DNA of 64,000 bases from Hymenopus coronatus (Eukaryota; Arthropoda; Insecta; Mantodea; Hymenopodidae), in contig CM060900.1 of assembly GCA_030762935.1 (NCBI GenBank), positions 283,546,284-283,610,283 of the forward strand, read 5' to 3'. The notes under the pieces are model-generated. The model ran no database searches, was not told where the DNA came from, and worked only from the letters and a program-made list of their open reading frames with translations. The position numbers and the translations under genes were made by a program. Position 1 is the stretch's first letter, and every line of letters starts with the position of its first letter. Positions 34,537 to 46,610 of this stretch are shown piece after piece.

Positions 34537-35349
34537 ATGACGGTGTACAAGAACTCTGCGATGCCTTTATCTAGTACCCGTACTTGTTTTATAGAATTGT
34601 TAACCCACTACAGTGACCGCCTCTGTATATACACCGACGGCAGTAAGTGCGCTGACGGTGTTGGATGTGCATTTGTTACTGAGATCGATACATATACTTT
34701 TAGCTTGCATAATAGCACATCCATGTATACTGCTGAAATGTATGCCATCTATCGAGCCATTTTACACGTTCGCCGTCGGAATTTGGGTGAGTGCCTCAGT
34801 ATGAGCGATTCCCTTAGTGCACTTCAGAGTGTTCGCAACTTGTACCATCACAGTCCTGTCATGCAGTGCATCCAGGACCTCCTCCACATTTTGTATATTT
34901 CCGGTGTTAATGTGGAGTGTGCATTGATTCCTGGTCACGTCGGCCTGCCGCGTAATCAATTGGCGAATTTGGCAGCTAAGACGGCAGCAACGCAGTCCAG
35001 TACCACGATTCTCTTTATGACCTCGGCGGACTTCAGGCTTGTTATGCGGAAGGCAGAGCTTTCGTGTTGGTATGACGAGTGGTCCGCTCTCCGTATGAAC
35101 AAGCTCAGGGAAGTTAAGGTTTTCCCTGTAAACTGGGTAACCTCTTCTGGTATATATCGTCGGGAGGAGGTGATATTGGCTTGTTTGCGGATCGGTCAGT
35201 GTATTTTTACACATAGCCACATTCTAAGGAAAGAATCGGCTCATATCTGCCCGCGTTGTGGAGCGACATTGTCAGTACATCATATGCATTCCCCATTCAT
35301 TTTGCAGCTGGTCTTTAGAAGGTTCTTGCCGATGACCACAAAGCAGTAG
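34537..35349 (+). pseudogene. LINE copy 3 RNase H domain and C-terminal tail
   Basis: An open frame of about 270 codons covers the whole RNase H. CIYTDGSKCADGVGCAFV carries the first Asp, MYTAEMYAIYRAIL the Glu, and MSDSLSALQSVRNLY the second Asp. ALIPGHVGLPRNQLANLAAK is the last box, where the usual Asp of NEQAD is Asn. The tail holds CPRCGATLSVHHM, a Cys/His cluster typical of this LINE group (C-x2-C...H-H). It is the best-preserved domain of this family in the window, although upstream breaks make the element inactive. Confidence 0.85.
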
Positions 35350-35706
35350 ATAAGGTTTTATGGTTTTTATCTCAGGTGAAACTCCCAATAATGATTTAGA
35401 TTTTATTTATTTTATCCAGACAGTTTTTAATGGAGTGACAGTTCTTGCACTTTAAATTATTTCTCACTAGTTACTTGTAAGGGGCTGGTTTTAGTAACAT
35501 GTTTTGTCCTATTTGGCCCCTTTAATAAAATCTGTTTTGAGTGGATCTGTGGCCTTCGCTATTAGTAGTTTTATCTGGATTTTATAATTATCCCTCCTTT
35601 TTAGCTTTGTTGTGGTTTTACATTGTATTCTACCTCTGGCGTTTTAATTGGACCTTGTTTTTATAAGGGTGCTAAAGGCCTTAGTCGAGCGCCCCTAAAC
35701 ACCAAC

Positions 35707-35714
35707 CATCATCG

Positions 35715-35766
<52 letters not shown>
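35707..35766. repeat. (CAT)n microsatellite at LINE 3' end
   Basis: CAT repeats begin exactly at the end of LINE copy 3, as an expanded 3' tail. Confidence 0.95.
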
Positions 35767-35989
35767 GACTCCATTAACCTACAATAGTAGCTGGGAGTGC
35801 AAAATGCACTATACCAACTCCTATTACTTTGAGTTTTCCTCTCTCTTTAAAATGTGGAGACTTTGCACTGGGCTACTTGATTTTAGGAAACCTTGCATAT
35901 TGTGAACATACTAGATACTTGTTGCCTCTGTCAGGCACAGGGAATGGCCCAGCTATGAGTTTGAAGGGTGCTCCCATGTTATTCTAATG

Positions 35990-36395
35990 CATGCCACCCC
36001 GGCTTCTGGTCTGTGGGCCACGACTTGCCACACACACATGACATTGGCGGCACAGTGCCTGCCCATAGTCTCAGCCAATAGTACTGCTGTCGGAGCTTGT
36101 TGACGGTTCAGTTGGATCCCAAATGTCCTCCCAAAATCTCTGCATGCACTTCCTCCGGTACTTCCACGACCTTACTGCAAGGGACGATCAGCTGCGCGCT
36201 CTGGGCCTTCCCAACATGTGACCCCCATACTCTGAATAGCACCCCATGATTGATCTTCACTAAGTCCCATTGGGCCCTGTAGGACTTATTTACAATACTC
36301 CTTGATCCGATGTCCTCCCAGCTCGGCCTAGTCCGTGCCTCCATTTCTCCCAGGAGTGGCCCCAAGTCAGCGTCCGCCAGCTGCTCTCCCCTCAA
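35990..36395 (-). pseudogene. gypsy copy 2 integrase, N-terminal fragment
   Basis: The frame carries WDLVKINHGVLFRVWGSHVG and then KVVEVPEEVHAEILGGHLGS, the H-H half of the HHCC zinc-binding domain of gypsy integrases. The Cys half is readable at about 36000-36030 in another frame as GRHCAANVMCVW. The catalytic DDE core is absent. The element has lost everything beyond this point. Confidence 0.75.
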
Positions 36396-36603
36396 TCCTG
36401 CCCTATCCCATCCAGCTGCAGGCGCCGCTGAAATAACACAGACAGCTGCAGCACGCCCTTTCTCTTATTGCAGTGGCCGCACTCTTCTGGACAGGGTCGT
36501 CTCAACTTGGCATTCATATTGGTGTGGCTCCCTCCTTCCCGATGTTCTGATGTAAAGTTATACTCTGGACCCACCGCCTGTCGGCCCTCCAGGTTTTTGA
36601 AAC

Positions 36604-37868
36604 TTAACAGCTAGGCGAGGGCGGAGCCCTCAGGTAAAATGGCTGGTCATTATGGAAGTGCTTCAGCACCTTAATTACTGACATAAGCTCTCGCCGAGCA
36701 ACATAGTAGTTATTTACTGCTTTGGAGAGCGTCTTGATGCAATAAGCAATTAACCGCTCCTGGCCATCCTGAATCTGTAATAGAACGCCGCCAATGCCGG
36801 TGTCACTGGTATCAGTGTCCACAATATATTATTCGTCACCAGATTGTGGAAATCCTAAAATAGGAGCACTGCAGAATGTTTACTGTAGCGACTGGAACGC
36901 GCTCTCTGCCTCTTTTGACTACGTGCAAGGCCGGTGCTCTTCCGTTAGACGGGGGAGAGGTATCATGATGTTGAAGAAACCCATAACGAACCGGCGGTAG
37001 TAGCTGCATAGACCCAGGAAACTTCACAACTCCCGTTTGTCTTTCGTGCGAGGGCAATCTCTCCAACCGAGCCTTCTCCGGGACCGTGGCCATTCCAGAT
37101 GGTGAGACTATATGGCCCAAGTAGTTCACTTCCTAGTAAAAGAGTTGGTACTTCTTAACGTTCAACTTCAAATTAGCAGCTTGCAGCCTTTGCAGTATCT
37201 TGGTCAGGTTCTCGAGAGGTTTTTTCGAAGTTACTACTCACAGCGATGATGTCATCCAAATAGAGTAGGCAGGCGTCGTAGTTCTAATCTCTCATCGCTG
37301 ACTCCATGCATCACTGAATGGCGGTTGGCGCATTGCAGTGTCCAAAGGGCATAACTGTAAATTGCGTAAGCGTCCATGCCCGTCGAGAATTTAGTCTGTT
37401 CCTTCTCTCTGACATCTGGGACCACTTGCCAATACCCCGATTTCAAGTTCAAAGTCGAGAACAACTGGGCACCAGTAAGCGTTTCCAGGGTGTCGTCAAT
37501 CCGTGGTAAGGGTAGACAGTCCTTTCTGGTGACGGCATTCCGTTTCCTGTAGTCCACGCTCATCCTTTTCTTCTTCTTCTTCTTCTTCTTCTTCTTCAAA
37601 AAGACTATAGGGCATCATAGGGGTCGATTATTCCCTTAGATTTCATGTCCTCTAGCATGTACCGGACATATGCTTGCCTCGACAGAGGGACACATCTTGT
37701 TTGTTGCCGGATAACTCGTGCATTTCTGGTGTCAATATTGTGGAGTAGTCGGTCAGCGCGACCGTAATCGCCATTCCCTTCGCCGAAGACAGACTGGTAT
37801 CGGCTGAGTAGATGCTGGGCCATCTCCAGTTGTGAAGTGGACAGATGGTCGGCCGCCCTCTTCAGCAA
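36604..37868 (-). pseudogene. gypsy copy 2 reverse transcriptase and RNase H
   Basis: From 37868: KRAADHLSTSQLEMAQHLLS and YVRYMLEDMKSKGIIDPYDA (pre-RT and first RT box). Then an (AAG)n expansion at 37570-37596, SVDYRKRNAVTRKDCLPLPR, and FSTLNLKSGYWQV, where the usual catalytic Asp of FSTLD is Asn. The active-site box ACLLYLDDII lies at about 37244-37275. MNYLGHIVSPSGM leads into the RNase H (MDTDTSDTGIGGVLLQIQDG). Several frameshifts separate these blocks. This order is diagnostic of Ty3/gypsy pol. Confidence 0.85.
37568..37597. repeat. (CTT)n microsatellite inside gypsy RT
   Basis: About nine CTT units fall where the RT normally has a short lysine-rich stretch before VDYR. On the sense strand they read AAG, so the repeat likely grew from existing Lys codons. 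Confidence 0.85.
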
Positions 37869-38597
37869 ATCTTTCAGCCATCGTCCCAGGCCCTTCGACG
37901 GTGCTGGCTGTTCGGATTCGTCTCACAGCGTTACACAGACAGCTGGCTCGCACTTCCCTAACTCCGTTCCGGCCTGGATTTCCTGGTGATGTCCATCGGG
38001 TTCACAAGCCTCATGGGTACCCTCTCTTGGCAGGGTAATAATGATCTGGCAACACATAGGCCGTGTAGTGATATCTTCCGGTCCAATACCAAGTTCCTTG
38101 ACCATTGGCCCTTCAGGTATGACAACATCGTCCTTCTAGATCACCCTGCAGATCCCCGGTTGTTCTTGTGGGCTCCGGAGTAACAACTCATCCCGGCCGA
38201 GTCGCAAAACCATCCGGACGATGCCGACCGTCGCCTTGAGGCTCTTGAGAGTATCTAATCTCAGTCACCCTCGCGGCAAAAACCCGGGAGCTCACAGTGC
38301 TCCGTCGCAGTGTCAATCCCGCATGACCTCCTTCTCAACAGGCAAGATGTCGCCCGACGCGTCACTAGTTGGTAAGGCCGACTGGATGTTCGTATCGGCC
38401 AGCCCTTCGCTACGTCAGGCGTGTATGAGTATCCAGCACAGCTTTCCTTGTATCCAGCCGTCTGCGATGAGGCTGTCGTACAATCTTCTACCGAAGGCTT
38501 TAGCGTCACTCGAGGTGGTGGTGAAGATGGGTCCCATGTGCCCCTCGTCAGGCCAGGCTTTATTCGTCTTCCGTCTGCTCGTCGTCTTGGTGTTGAC

Positions 38598-39526
38598 AGT
38601 TCTTCACTAGGTGACCTCGTTCGCCACACCTCCAGCACACACCACCTGAAGGTCCTCGTCGTCGTCGTCTCTGGGTTGCTTCTCTCTCCCTGTCATAGCA
38701 ATACTCCTGATCCTCGAGGTCTTGGCGAGGTGTAGGTGCTGCATTAACGCCCTGTGGATCATCTTAAAGTCGCCGAGAATTAGGCGCTGTCGTATCTCGA
38801 AGCCATGTACCCCATCTACGAAGCAGTAGGCAGCTTCCTGGGACACATAACTAGATGGTAGATTCACCAGGGTTTGCTCGCAAGCTGTTCGATGGCTAGG
38901 GCGAACTCTTGCATCTTCTCACCTTGCTGTTGCAACCTCACCTTAAGATGACTGCCTTAGGCTTGCAGCCAAGCGATGGTTTCTTAAGTGGTTCTGGGGG
39001 GCCTCCCATATCTCCTCGGATTTCGCCGACGTCGGGATCGCATTCAATACTTCGGCCGCCCATCTCTGGATGCCTGTAATCAGCTGTGTGGCTTCTTCTT
39101 CTGCTGACCATCGGTTATGGGTGGCAGCGGCTGCAAACTGTCAGCAGAAAACTTCAAAGGTTGACATCCCATTATACTTTGGTGGCTTGACATGTTTAGA
39201 TGTTGTGTTGTGTCCTGGCGTGTATCTTTAAACCTCCAGTCGAGCATCTCTTCCAATATGTCATTTAGTTCTTTAGTGCTGCAGTTGACTCTTCTGCACA
39301 GGGCATTAGAGCTTTCCATGAGGTCTTCCAGGGCATCAATGCATTTGTCAACTTCCTTCATCCTTCCGCCGAGCTCTTCCATATTTTTCTCCATGCTGGC
39401 CTGTGGTTTGGTGATTTTGGTCATTAATTCTGTGTTCATATTCTGCATCGCCAAATCCATTTTATCTTCCATCTTCTCCATTTCATGTTGCATTTTTTCA
39501 TCCATGTTCTCTAATGAGGAATGCAC
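38598..39526 (-). pseudogene. gypsy copy 2 gag
   Basis: A 148-codon frame from ATG at 39526 begins MHSSLENMDEKMQHEMEKME and is a Met/Lys/Glu coiled coil, followed by a linker region (MLDWRFKDTRQDTTQHLN). Further pieces in other frames at 38867-38607 are capsid-like. The zinc knuckle CWRCGERGHLVKNC (C-x2-C-x4-H-x4-C) is at about 38598-38640. Gag packages the element RNA into particles. Frameshifts between the pieces make it non-functional. Confidence 0.75.
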
Positions 39527-39654
39527 TTTGTTTTTTCACTTCTCATCTTCTCCATGCCAGATCCCATCTTCTCTTCTATCTCATCTGCATTCCCGATTTC
39601 ATTTCCTTCATTTCAGCCAACATAAATTTAATTTCCTCCATCTCAGCATAAATA

Positions 39655-39671
39655 TCCCACTCCTGACACCA
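39655..39671 (-). other. primer-binding site, tRNA-Leu type
   Basis: Reads TGGTGTCAGGAGTGGGA on the minus strand, directly after the LTR end. It matches the usual tRNA-Leu primer site TGGTGTCAGAAGTGGGA at all but one position. Confidence 0.75.
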
Positions 39672-39672
39672 G

Positions 39673-40083
39673 TGAAACAGACGTTTTTAGAGACTCAAAA
39701 ATTGTCTACAAATACTTTTATATCCTCTGCTGCAAATAATTCACTTGACATTTTGATGCATAAACAGTTTACGGCTGCATACCATCCATGATTCATGCAC
39801 CAGTATACCCTAACACTCCAGTCCCTCATGACTCAGTACAATTCACAACAGCAATCAACAATCACACTGCAATGCTTCTTATTTTTATAACTAGAAAATA
39901 ATGTTGCTGAACTTCCTGGAAGCTGCTGGAAGTTGATGCTTGCAGAAATACCTTGATCGAGAAGAATTTGAAAGTTCCTGTTACCATCGCATTGCTCTTC
40001 CCCTTGTTTACACATCCAACTGTTATGACTCACATTCCAAGGTGAATGTATGAGCAGTCACATACATGGACAGAATTGTCACA
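39673..40083 (-). repeat. gypsy copy 2 LTR
   Basis: A 411-bp LTR starts TGTGACAATTCTGTCC (minus strand) and has a TATA-like GTTATAAAAATAAG at about 39880-39893. It is homologous to the 27662-28047 LTR. Inverted GAA/TTC pentamers are present but spaced imperfectly compared with copy 1. Confidence 0.8.
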
Positions 40084-42905
40084 GTATTTTCATTACCATT
40101 AGTTTCTGAGCGTAAGTATTATAACAGTTTGTATTGCTTTGTTATGCCCCTCACGGGGCATAAAGTGAATTTAGCAGAAACTGTTGTTCTAATTTATTAC
40201 AGTATTTTATTAAAACTGATTGTGAACCCACAGATGTGGACTCGTCAATAAATATAGAAGATCTTGGAATTCCTTGAAACTAAGTGGGAATAGAGCCTCT
40301 TCCTCATAGTATCCACAATGCAGTCTGTGATGTTGACTTGACTGAGATTATCATGTAGTTTTGCCCAATGGAGACAATTTTTGATTTGTAAATCCACAAG
40401 ATTCTGAAATCTAAATACTTTTTTTTTTTTTTTTTATCCCCTCAAAATATGCTGTGAAAAACTTTTCTTGTACCTTCAAAATATTTTCCTGCTGTTCAAC
40501 TACAAGGTTTTCTAAAACATTATCTTGTCTTTTTTTTTTTTTTTTTTCCCCTTGTCTATAGCCATTTAAATGGGCTTTGGAATTCCTATGTTAAGGAATC
40601 TTTTTGCTCAGTGATGTTAACAGAACTGGTATACTTCTTCAAACTGGACCCACCAAAATGTTGCTCCATTCTTTAGAAATATGCACTCCCTGTGATTTCT
40701 CCACTCTTATATTTTGCACATCTTTACACATTGAGCATCCTAGCTTGCCTTTCCTACACACTAACCTCCTGTATTTTGGCTTAAATTCTTTCTATGTACT
40801 GTTGCTTTAACAAGCTGGGTGATCAGATCAGTTTTAGGACTCCAAATGACAAGGAATTAATTAAAATTATTGGATTACTTCAGTGCTACTATTATATACG
40901 ATGTAGATGTGCTGTTATGAATTTCACTTTCTTTTGTAGCATGCAGGCTATCTTCTATAAGTGGATTTAAAACTCTGAAACTAGATTTACAAAATAATCT
41001 ACTATACTGTGTTTTACAATGAAAAATTACACTTTTAAATTACTAACACAATTTATACAATTACCACATTAAAAATGTAATATGCTGGGCTCCAAAATAG
41101 GAAAGTAGTACATAGAAATCAACAGAACTGTCCACTACAATGTCTCTAATGTTACATGGAGGAAAACTGAACGACAATACCAGAACCATGACTATGAATT
41201 AAAGTAGTTAACAATTGGACTGTAAATGCTCAGACAAAAGGTATGAAGACTGAATGACAATGACTGAAAATTACTATTTTTTGCTGCATCTAAGGTGTTA
41301 TTATCATTACAAAAGCTCAAGAGGTTAGGTTCAGTACTGTTGTTGCATTATTGAAAAATTCAATATCAAAATAAGAAAGTGGGCAATGTTTTTATTCTGT
41401 CCATACCTTATCTTACAGCTTAAGTTTCAGGTGGGAGTTAGATTTGATTGCATCATTAAATAGTGCAACCTTAGCATGAGAAAGAAGGGAGTTGTCATTT
41501 TGCTGTTATGACAAACATGATAGTTATATTATTACATGATTAACGATATCCAGTGCCATGTGTACATCCTAAAAATTTTTAAAATAAATAAATATATTTT
41601 GTCTCCACAATTATGTTTTGATTTGAACATGAACCTTGAGTGCTTGCTTTAGGCTGAGGGCATTTCTTGGTGTGTAGTATTAGTAATTCATGGAACATGT
41701 TAAGTAATGTGAATTTATAAAGAAACAATGTACATTAGCTTTGTGGATACCTGGCTCCATGCCTTTCATGTTTATTGTTATTTTTATTGTGTCGTTTGTC
41801 TGGACTTTTCACCAATTCTCAGCTGGCTTCAAAACAAATATATTCTATGAACTATATATAATTCAGCACTGCAAATGCTTTAACTAAGCAAGATGATGAA
41901 AGTTAATTAGTAAGAAAATGCTCTTCATATAAAGTAGTAAGGAAACAGTGTTTCCCTCAAAAGTAAAGCGAGGCCCAGCATCCAGTCTTGTTGCCCCTCT
42001 TATCCTGTGTAAGATATTTATGTATCTGACTACAGCAGCCAAGATCAAAATATCAACTTTTTTACTCTTATTGTTAAGGTAAAAAGTACAGCAACATTAC
42101 TAGTTACAAATATCTCTGATATTGGCAGCCCTGGAAGTGGTACTTAAAACCTTGAGTACTCTGTAGCTGAGTTTCATAACGGTCCATTAGTGTAATAGGA
42201 GAAAGCCACCGGAGATGTTAGTACCAAAAAGTATTGGGAGAGGGATCTCAGCAACTGAAACTGCCATTTGTGTCATTTCATTTCATTTCATTTCACTTTA
42301 CTTACACATTACTTCAAGCAGAGGGTTGATTATCATAAAAAAAACAGTAGAAATGAGTCACTGGTAAAGAGATGTGTGTTTTCATGTTTGCACACATTTG
42401 TTTAATAAATATTTCTAATTTTGTTCTCTGGGGGTCTGATGTAAGTTCTGATATATAACCCTACCTCTGTTTTGCTGCAAAACTAAATAAGTAGCCCAAA
42501 AGATTTTCAGGATCCCAAAAATAGTAATTTTTGTACACCACAGGGATAAGAGCATTCGATAAAAGCTGTGGAAGATATTTAGCATTGGTATATTTCCAAT
42601 GAAAAAGCATTCAAATGCTATGAATTCCCATATTTGTGTCCTTGGCAGGGAATTTTGTGCCTTATGGCAGTTTTCTAATCAAACCGAGTAAAAAATGTAA
42701 AATACAGAGTTTCTGTGAATAAGTTTAAAATTATAATCTCATTATTATCTTTTTTTTTGATGTTACATGCACTCTGGCCAGTTTAAAATTCACTTGCAGT
42801 TGCACAACCTTTGTTTCCATTCCCTCTTTATAACATAAACTGCCTCCTCATTGGGGCCAAAAACATTTTAATTGAACAGACAATTTACTTAAAAGTAACT
42901 GTTGA
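40084..42905. other. no gene recognised; likely RAP1GAP intron
   Basis: AT-rich sequence with T runs at 40420-40437 and 40531-40548 and a short (ATTTC)n at about 42276-42296. I see no exon-like open frame with splice signals, including none resembling the next RAP1GAP segment. Confidence 0.5.
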
Positions 42906-42910
42906 TTGAT

Positions 42911-43438
42911 AATGGTAAATAACAGAATGGGAAGTAGTACACAGTGAAATGAAATGATAGTTTTTAAATGTAACATTGAGTCGAAATTAACACTTACCAC
43001 ATCACTAACTTTACTTAGATGTTTCGTAGATGTCTGTATTATCAACTACCTTCAACTGCCAGAATCATTCAATGCGGTGCCTCTGGAATCTTGAGGCTTA
43101 CCCACTGGACATATCAGGAGTCCATGGAGTGGATTGTTTTCAGTGGGGATTTCAAAATTTATCAATGTTGACTGATATTTTTTCAAAAAAATCTTCTCCT
43201 AGGTATCAAGTTCAGTTATTTCATGGCCTTTATCTTCTAACACAAGATTAAAGTTAGCATGGAGCCCTCTATCTTGAAAATTATCATTGTTCTGGTGTCT
43301 CTTCCAAATGTCTTAATTGTCAAACTCATTATCATAAATAACAAAAGTGGAAGTGGTACACAGTAAAGCGAGATGGTAACTTTTAAAAGTAACATTAGAT
43401 GTAGTGCCTCTGGAGTTCTGAGGCTCAATCACTGGGCA
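42911..43438. repeat. duplicated non-coding repeat (two copies)
   Basis: The block GTACACAGT.AA..GA.ATG then TAAAA.GTAACATT and G.GGTGCCTCTGGA.T.TTGAGG occurs at 42911-43113 (with about 90 extra bases in the middle) and again, more compactly, at 43331-43438, in the same orientation. I do not know the family. Confidence 0.5.
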
Positions 43439-44227
43439 CCCATTCCTCAAAGTAAATATTCACCTAATCTTCATTTATGAAGGACCATTAGTGATTGCCT
43501 GCATACTAGAAGGAATGACAATGAACAGAGCATGTTTTGAATCTTTATTTGAAGAGCTGAGGTGGTGGCATTTAAGACAGAACTTCTAGGCTGTTGCTTT
43601 TGCATGATGATGCATCTTCTCATAGACAGCAGTAAATATAAGGAAACTCAGCTGCTAAATTCCAGGTGTTTGACCATGCACCCAACTGACCTAGGATGAC
43701 ACCTACAAAACTTTTTGAATGTCCCTTATAAGAGAACTCAAAAAAAAAAAAAAAAAACGTTCAAAAGGAACAGAAAATTTTTAATTTGCTTTCCAGGGGA
43801 AGGGAATTTCATTTCCCTTCATCTTACAGAGTGACCTACCAAAATGTCAAAAGTGAATTTAGAAACTAGTTATTTTCTGTCAAGTTTTAATTAAAATAAA
43901 TATTAATACAGTATTTCAATAACTATTTTTCAATTGTAACCATTAACAGTTGCAATTCTTATCTTTAATATTTATCCCTTTAATTTAAGCTCTAACAGTT
44001 GTGTTTTTATCCTTAATACTTATTTACTTGATTTATATTCTTACCTATTGTGATTTTCATCAAGACAAGCCTGTTCCTTGATTTACTATTGTTTGATTAA
44101 AATCTATAATATTCATTGCTTTAGCTAGTTAAATGGTCACCATACCCCACTGGGTAAGTGAATGAATAACCCTCTATAAGACACCTATTTAAGGTTCAAG
44201 GCTCAACATAATATTTATATATTTTAC

Positions 44228-44456
44228 AGCGTTTAATACCTGCTTGTACTACAAATGGCACCGCAGGCATTGATGATATATGGAATGCAGATGGAGCACT
44301 GGTGGAATGTGATGGTGTTGGAAACTGGAGAACCCAGAGAAAACCCACCCCTACACCACTTTGTCCACTACAAACCCCACATGCAGTTGCCTGGGATCAA
44401 ATCTGGGCTGCCTGGCTGAGAGACGAGTGGCCTAACCACTCAGCCACGGCACAGCC
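44228..44456 (-). repeat. tRNA-derived SINE, copy C
   Basis: Minus-strand copy of the A/B family with the head GGCTGTGCCGTGGCTGAGTG, then GTTAGGCC and a decayed B box GATTTGATCCC. The 3' end is at about 44228. Translation through it gives a spurious 60-residue frame. Confidence 0.8.
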
Positions 44457-44832
44457 ATCAGGAGAATATGAATCCTATGGATAGATGGATAAGCAAACCT
44501 ATAAAGGTTTAAATAGCCATTTGTGGCTGCAAACATATTGTTATTAAATAAAAAACCAATTGTGTAGCACAGAAAAATTTAGCTTATAAGTATAATAAAA
44601 ATGTAAAAAGCATAAAGAATTGGCAATCTTAACATTCTTTAGCAAATTTCACTGATGCATATTTATGGGATTTTATTTACATATTTTACAGCCTATTTTT
44701 ATATGAAGTCTAAAAAATATTTATATTGAAATACTTTCTGAATAAAATTAATGCAATTATATAAATTTTAAAATAAATGTGCTAGGTTTGGTGATAAAGA
44801 TTGAGAGATAGCTTTGGAAGGCAGATTGTATG

Positions 44833-45092
44833 TTTTTGTTTTTTTTTGTTTTGGGGTAGTGTTTAATGCCCACTTTAACTACTTATGGTACTGCAGGCGG
44901 TGACACTGATGATACATGAATGATGATGAAGCACTGGTGGAATGAAATGGTGGGGAAAACCGGAGTATCCAGAGAAAACCCACCCCAGCGCCGCTTTGTC
45001 CACCACAAATCTCACATAAGGTCACTTGGGATCGAACCCAGGCCGTCTAGGTGAGAGACGAGTGGTCTAACCACTTGGCCACAGCGCGGCCC
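44833..45092 (-). repeat. tRNA-derived SINE, copy D
   Basis: Minus-strand copy with head GGCCGCGCTGTGGCCAAGTG, then GTTAGACC, B box GGTTCGATCCC and a long A-rich tail (T run on the plus strand at 44833-44850). Closest in completeness to copy B. Confidence 0.85.
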
Positions 45093-46610
45093 TGTGCGTT
45101 GTTGCAGATGAAATTTTAGATAGGGAATCCTTCATTGTACTCTTCAGGATGGTAGTGCAAGGTAAAAACCAGGAGGTGCATCTGGCAACTCTCTGTTTTT
45201 TTGGTGCAACCTGTAGCAGAGCTATTATCATTGTCTTGAAAGATTATAGCATTGAATGTGATGATATCCTGAGCTTGATTTCAGATTCAGCCACATTTAT
45301 GATAGCATGTTTTTGAGCCTTAAAATAATTGTTGGAGTCCATTGTTACATTTTCAATGTTATGAACTTATGCTTTGACAGGAGATGTCTTTCAGAGATAT
45401 GTTAGAATTGACTTCCTTTGCATCCAAGTTCAGATTTGCCTTTTGGACTTTAGAGAAATGAATAATGCCTAGATTAAAATTACCTTTGAGAAAAGTTTAT
45501 GTTTTCTTTCTTAGCTTAGCTGTAACATGTTATAATTCACAGATTGATAATAGATGTGTTAGACAAATACTTCTTGGCTTTGAAAAATTCAAATGCATAA
45601 AAAAATGTTGAATGGTAGCTGTGTCTTCACTGTAGCTATTTTGAAACATGAGAGTATTTCTAGGAGAATAGAAATTGCTTGTAAGCTTGTCATTGAAGCA
45701 TTAGAGCTGATTAGTAAATTATATAATAACAAAACTTAAGGATATTAATTCCTTTTGCCCATGATATATGAGATGTGTTTATCATTAAATTCAGAGCTAG
45801 GCAGATATGTGGGTGGTTCTGTGTACAAAATCTTAAAGCATATCTCCACTGAAAAGGCATAAGCAATTACAGAAAAATGTATTCTGTATATGAAAGTGTG
45901 CTGAATAAACCTGCTTAATCTCTTACATAACTACTTAGGCTAGTAGTAGTGAAGCAAACAAAATCTTAGATATGAAATATTTTGTGACAACTTACCTGTC
46001 TTCTTAAAAATATTCCAATGAATAAATATAATATTCTTAAATATTTTCAAATAACTCTTATGGTAGAAAATGGGACAAATATGCTTTTCCAAGCTGTATG
46101 CTTCAATCCAGGGGTGGCTGGTCAGTGTTGCCATGTAACCCTTCAGCAAATGCTAACTTAAGCATCAAAGATATATAATTTTAATGTGCCAGATGCAGAA
46201 CATTTGTTCTATGCTTATATATCATTTCACAAAAAGGGTTATTAAATTGTCCCAGGCAAACAAAGCATGTTAAAGGAAGACAGCATTGTGTTTTTTGTTT
46301 CTTTTTTGTTTGTTTTTCTTGGATAAACTCCTGCAATTTTAAGTTAATTGAAAAAGGGGATATTCAGTATACGTATGTGCATATAATGTGAATGCCTTCA
46401 AAGTGATTCATTGAATTGCTAATCTATGTCTTTGTGGTTTTATAACTACAATTTCTGTTTATCTGCTAGTAGTAATAATAATAATAATTTGATGAGGGCT
46501 AGATTGGTTTGGCTGATGAGAGATGGATTAGTTTGGTAATTGAGGGATAAATTAAGTAGAATTAAACAAAGGCCCTTCCTCCCAATAAAAAGAAGAATTC
46601 TCATCCAAAA
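45093..46610. other. no gene recognised
   Basis: AT-rich sequence with a short (AAT)5 at about 46470-46487. Nothing else supported. Confidence 0.5.

Larger units (their letters stand above)
31640..35706 (+). mobile_element. RNase H-bearing LINE (I/LOA-like), copy 3, with internal deletion
   Basis: This plus-strand copy retains what looks like a 5' UTR from about 31640, a broken ORF1, then ORF2 from the endonuclease-RT linker to RNase H and the 3' UTR. It ends at about 35706 in a (CAT)n tail. The 3' hairpin is GGGTGC...GCGCCC, equivalent to GGGCGC...GCGCCC in copies 1 and 2. Nearly all of the endonuclease has been lost by a deletion joining the ORF1 zinc knuckle to the linker near 32555. Stops and frameshifts remain elsewhere. 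Confidence 0.85.
35990..40083 (-). mobile_element. Ty3/gypsy-type LTR retrotransposon, copy 2, 3' truncated
   Basis: On the minus strand, 5' to 3': LTR (40083-39673), tRNA-Leu primer site (39671-39655), gag with coiled coil and zinc knuckle, a degraded protease region (about 38590-37870), RT, RNase H and the start of integrase, ending near 35990. There is no 3' LTR. Each domain carries frameshifts. The pentamer AATAC precedes the LTR (minus strand) in both this copy and copy 1. Confidence 0.88.

Noticed and set aside
44302..44484. 60-residue open frame as a host exon
   Set aside because: It is an antisense reading of tRNA-derived SINE copy C.
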